DNA of 6,638 nt from CAUZSN01 sp963582345. Its GTDB lineage: Bacteria; Planctomycetota; Planctomycetia; Planctomycetales; Planctomycetaceae. The position numbers and the translations under genes are program-made. The DNA is taken from assembly GCA_963582345.1 (NCBI GenBank), contig CAUZSN010000140.1, forward strand, positions 1-6,638, read 5' to 3'. Below are positions 5,804 through 6,638 of the stretch, one piece after another. The notes below the pieces were generated by a model. That model did no database searches. It was not told the origin of the DNA and saw nothing but the letters and a program-made list of their open reading frames with translations. The first letter of the stretch is position 1; every line of letters starts with the position of its first letter.

Positions 5804-6638
5804 TTACAACGACTTCTTTGCGATGGAAAAAACTTCCACGACCCCACGCATAAAAATGGCTTGGCCGCGGTCCAGAGTGGCGTTGCCGTTGGCATCTTCA
5901 GAAGGATCATCTAATGTCTCATTTTGGTTCAAGTCTTCGCCAGCCTGTTCAATGATGTCTGATTCCAACAACAGATCGGCCGACGTACCCGTTTCGTTAC
6001 GAATATCCTGAATGCGATACCAGCGAGCATTTACAGCGTCAAACACAAAGCCGCCTTTTTTCATAAACGGCTGCTCGCCGATCCATCTGACATTGCCGAC
6101 AGTGCGATTGTCGTCCGAACCGGGAAATCCTTGTTCGCTAGCATTGTCAAGAGTGCCGTCTAAGTCGTCGTCGACGCCCGCCACGCCCGGTTGGCCATCG
6201 ACGCCGAAACTTCCCTTTGTGAAACTGGCTGGATAGATCTGCTCGTCTTCGGAACTGAAACTGCGGCGAAAGAAAACGACCACATCGACATTCGCTTTAC
6301 CGTCCGCCTGTTTGCGAACTGTCAGCAACCAACTGTATTGCCGCTGCTGAGTTCGAATCTGGACAAATCCCTCTGGTGTAAACCTGCTCGACAGCTGTTG
6401 CCAATCATCCAGAGCGTCGGTCCACGACACAATGTTGCTGTTGGGATCTATCGCCGAAATTGGGCGGACCCGACTGTGGCGCCGCGTGATATCAAACAGG
6501 GTAATCTCTGAAATACCGATGGGTGAGACCAATACGCTGGTCAGATCGATATCGGCCGGCATGGTGGCGCTGGTCGTAGAAATCGCTGTCGGTTCTCCAT
6601 CAGTTTGAAGCACCCAACTATCGGGCAAGACAACGCCG
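5804..6638 (-). CDS. PilV-like minor pilin, N-terminus outside window
   Basis: The frame is open to the right edge and ends at TAA (5806-5804); 277 residues are visible. A TTG at 6628 is not a real start, because the frame continues upstream (codons G-V-V precede it) and the prepilin leader expected of this family is missing. Visible landmarks are YSWLLTVRKQADG, VDVVVFFRRSF, IYPASF, KKGGFVFDAVNARWYRIQD and the tail AIFMRGVVEVFSI, which together resemble large planctomycete PilV-like minor pilins. An acidic module at 6110-6178 is shared with the giant downstream protein, and two EF-hand-like loops (DLNQNETLD and DANGNATLD, 5870-5935) lie near the C-terminus. The next gene follows in the same direction, suggesting one operon. 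Role by inference: minor pilin or pseudopilin in the same complex. A generic secreted prepilin-like protein is the alternative. Confidence 0.75.
   Translation of the reverse strand, partial: GVVLPDSWVLQTDGEPTAISTTSATMPADIDLTSVLVSPIGISEITLFDITRRHSRVRPISAIDPNSNIVSWTDALDDWQQLSSRFTPEGFVQIRTQQRQYSWLLTVRKQADGKANVDVVVFFRRSFSSEDEQIYPASFTKGSFGVDGQPGVAGVDDDLDGTLDNASEQGFPGSDDNRTVGNVRWIGEQPFMKKGGFVFDAVNARWYRIQDIRNETGTSADLLLESDIIEQAGEDLNQNETLDDPSEDANGNATLDRGQAIFMRGVVEVFSIAKKSL

Noticed and set aside
6626..6628. TTG as start codon of the PilV-like gene
   Set aside because: The frame stays open to the window edge and no prepilin N-terminus is present, so the true start lies outside.
1..6638. CRISPR array, tRNA/rRNA, transposase or phage genes
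   Set aside because: No spaced repeats, clover-leaf sequences, or transposase or integrase motifs were seen; the phage-like EP.WPT modules are embedded in an otherwise normal pilin frame.

Overview
The window looks like part of a planctomycete (Pirellulales-type) chromosome. The evidence is the character of the proteins: very long, Asp/Asn/Gly-rich pilin-like proteins with many D-x-N-x-D-G loops, prepilin-type N-termini, roughly balanced base composition, and a palindromic intergenic repeat of a kind I associate with planctomycetes. This assignment is an inference; no marker gene is present.

All three genes lie on the minus strand, so transcription runs from right to left. From the right edge: (1) 6638-5804 is the C-terminal 277 codons of a PilV-like minor pilin whose start lies outside the window. 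(2) 5803-5633 is a gap, or an N-terminal extension of the next gene, holding a hairpin-forming palindromic repeat at 5696-5751. (3) 5632-3698 is a 644-residue PilW/GspJ-like minor pilin with a textbook prepilin cleavage site (SG|YTLVEM) and two W...Y...VV...Y.C...EP.WPT modules inserted before its conserved C-terminal strand. (4) 3697-3395 is a 303-bp non-coding gap with a candidate promoter, a terminator-like hairpin and several small repeats. (5) 3394 to the left edge is an uninterrupted reading frame of 1131 codons, still open at base 1. It encodes a giant PilX/GspK-like protein with an N-terminal membrane anchor, acidic Ca2+-type loops and a lamin-tail-like segment near the end of the visible part. 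An ORF caller that needs both ends in the window could miss it.

Together the genes resemble the minor-pilin/pseudopilin part of a type IV pilus or type II secretion-like machine: a PilV-like, a PilW/GspJ-like and a PilX/GspK-like subunit, which in characterised systems form the priming tip complex. The layout also recalls the 'Verru_Chthon cassette' proteins of Verrucomicrobia (one giant A protein beside smaller prepilin-like proteins); that comparison is from memory. What stands out is the size of the subunits and the ligand-binding-type modules they carry, which suggest an adhesive or substrate-capturing tip. No ATPase, prepilin peptidase, platform protein, RNA gene, mobile element or CRISPR array is visible.
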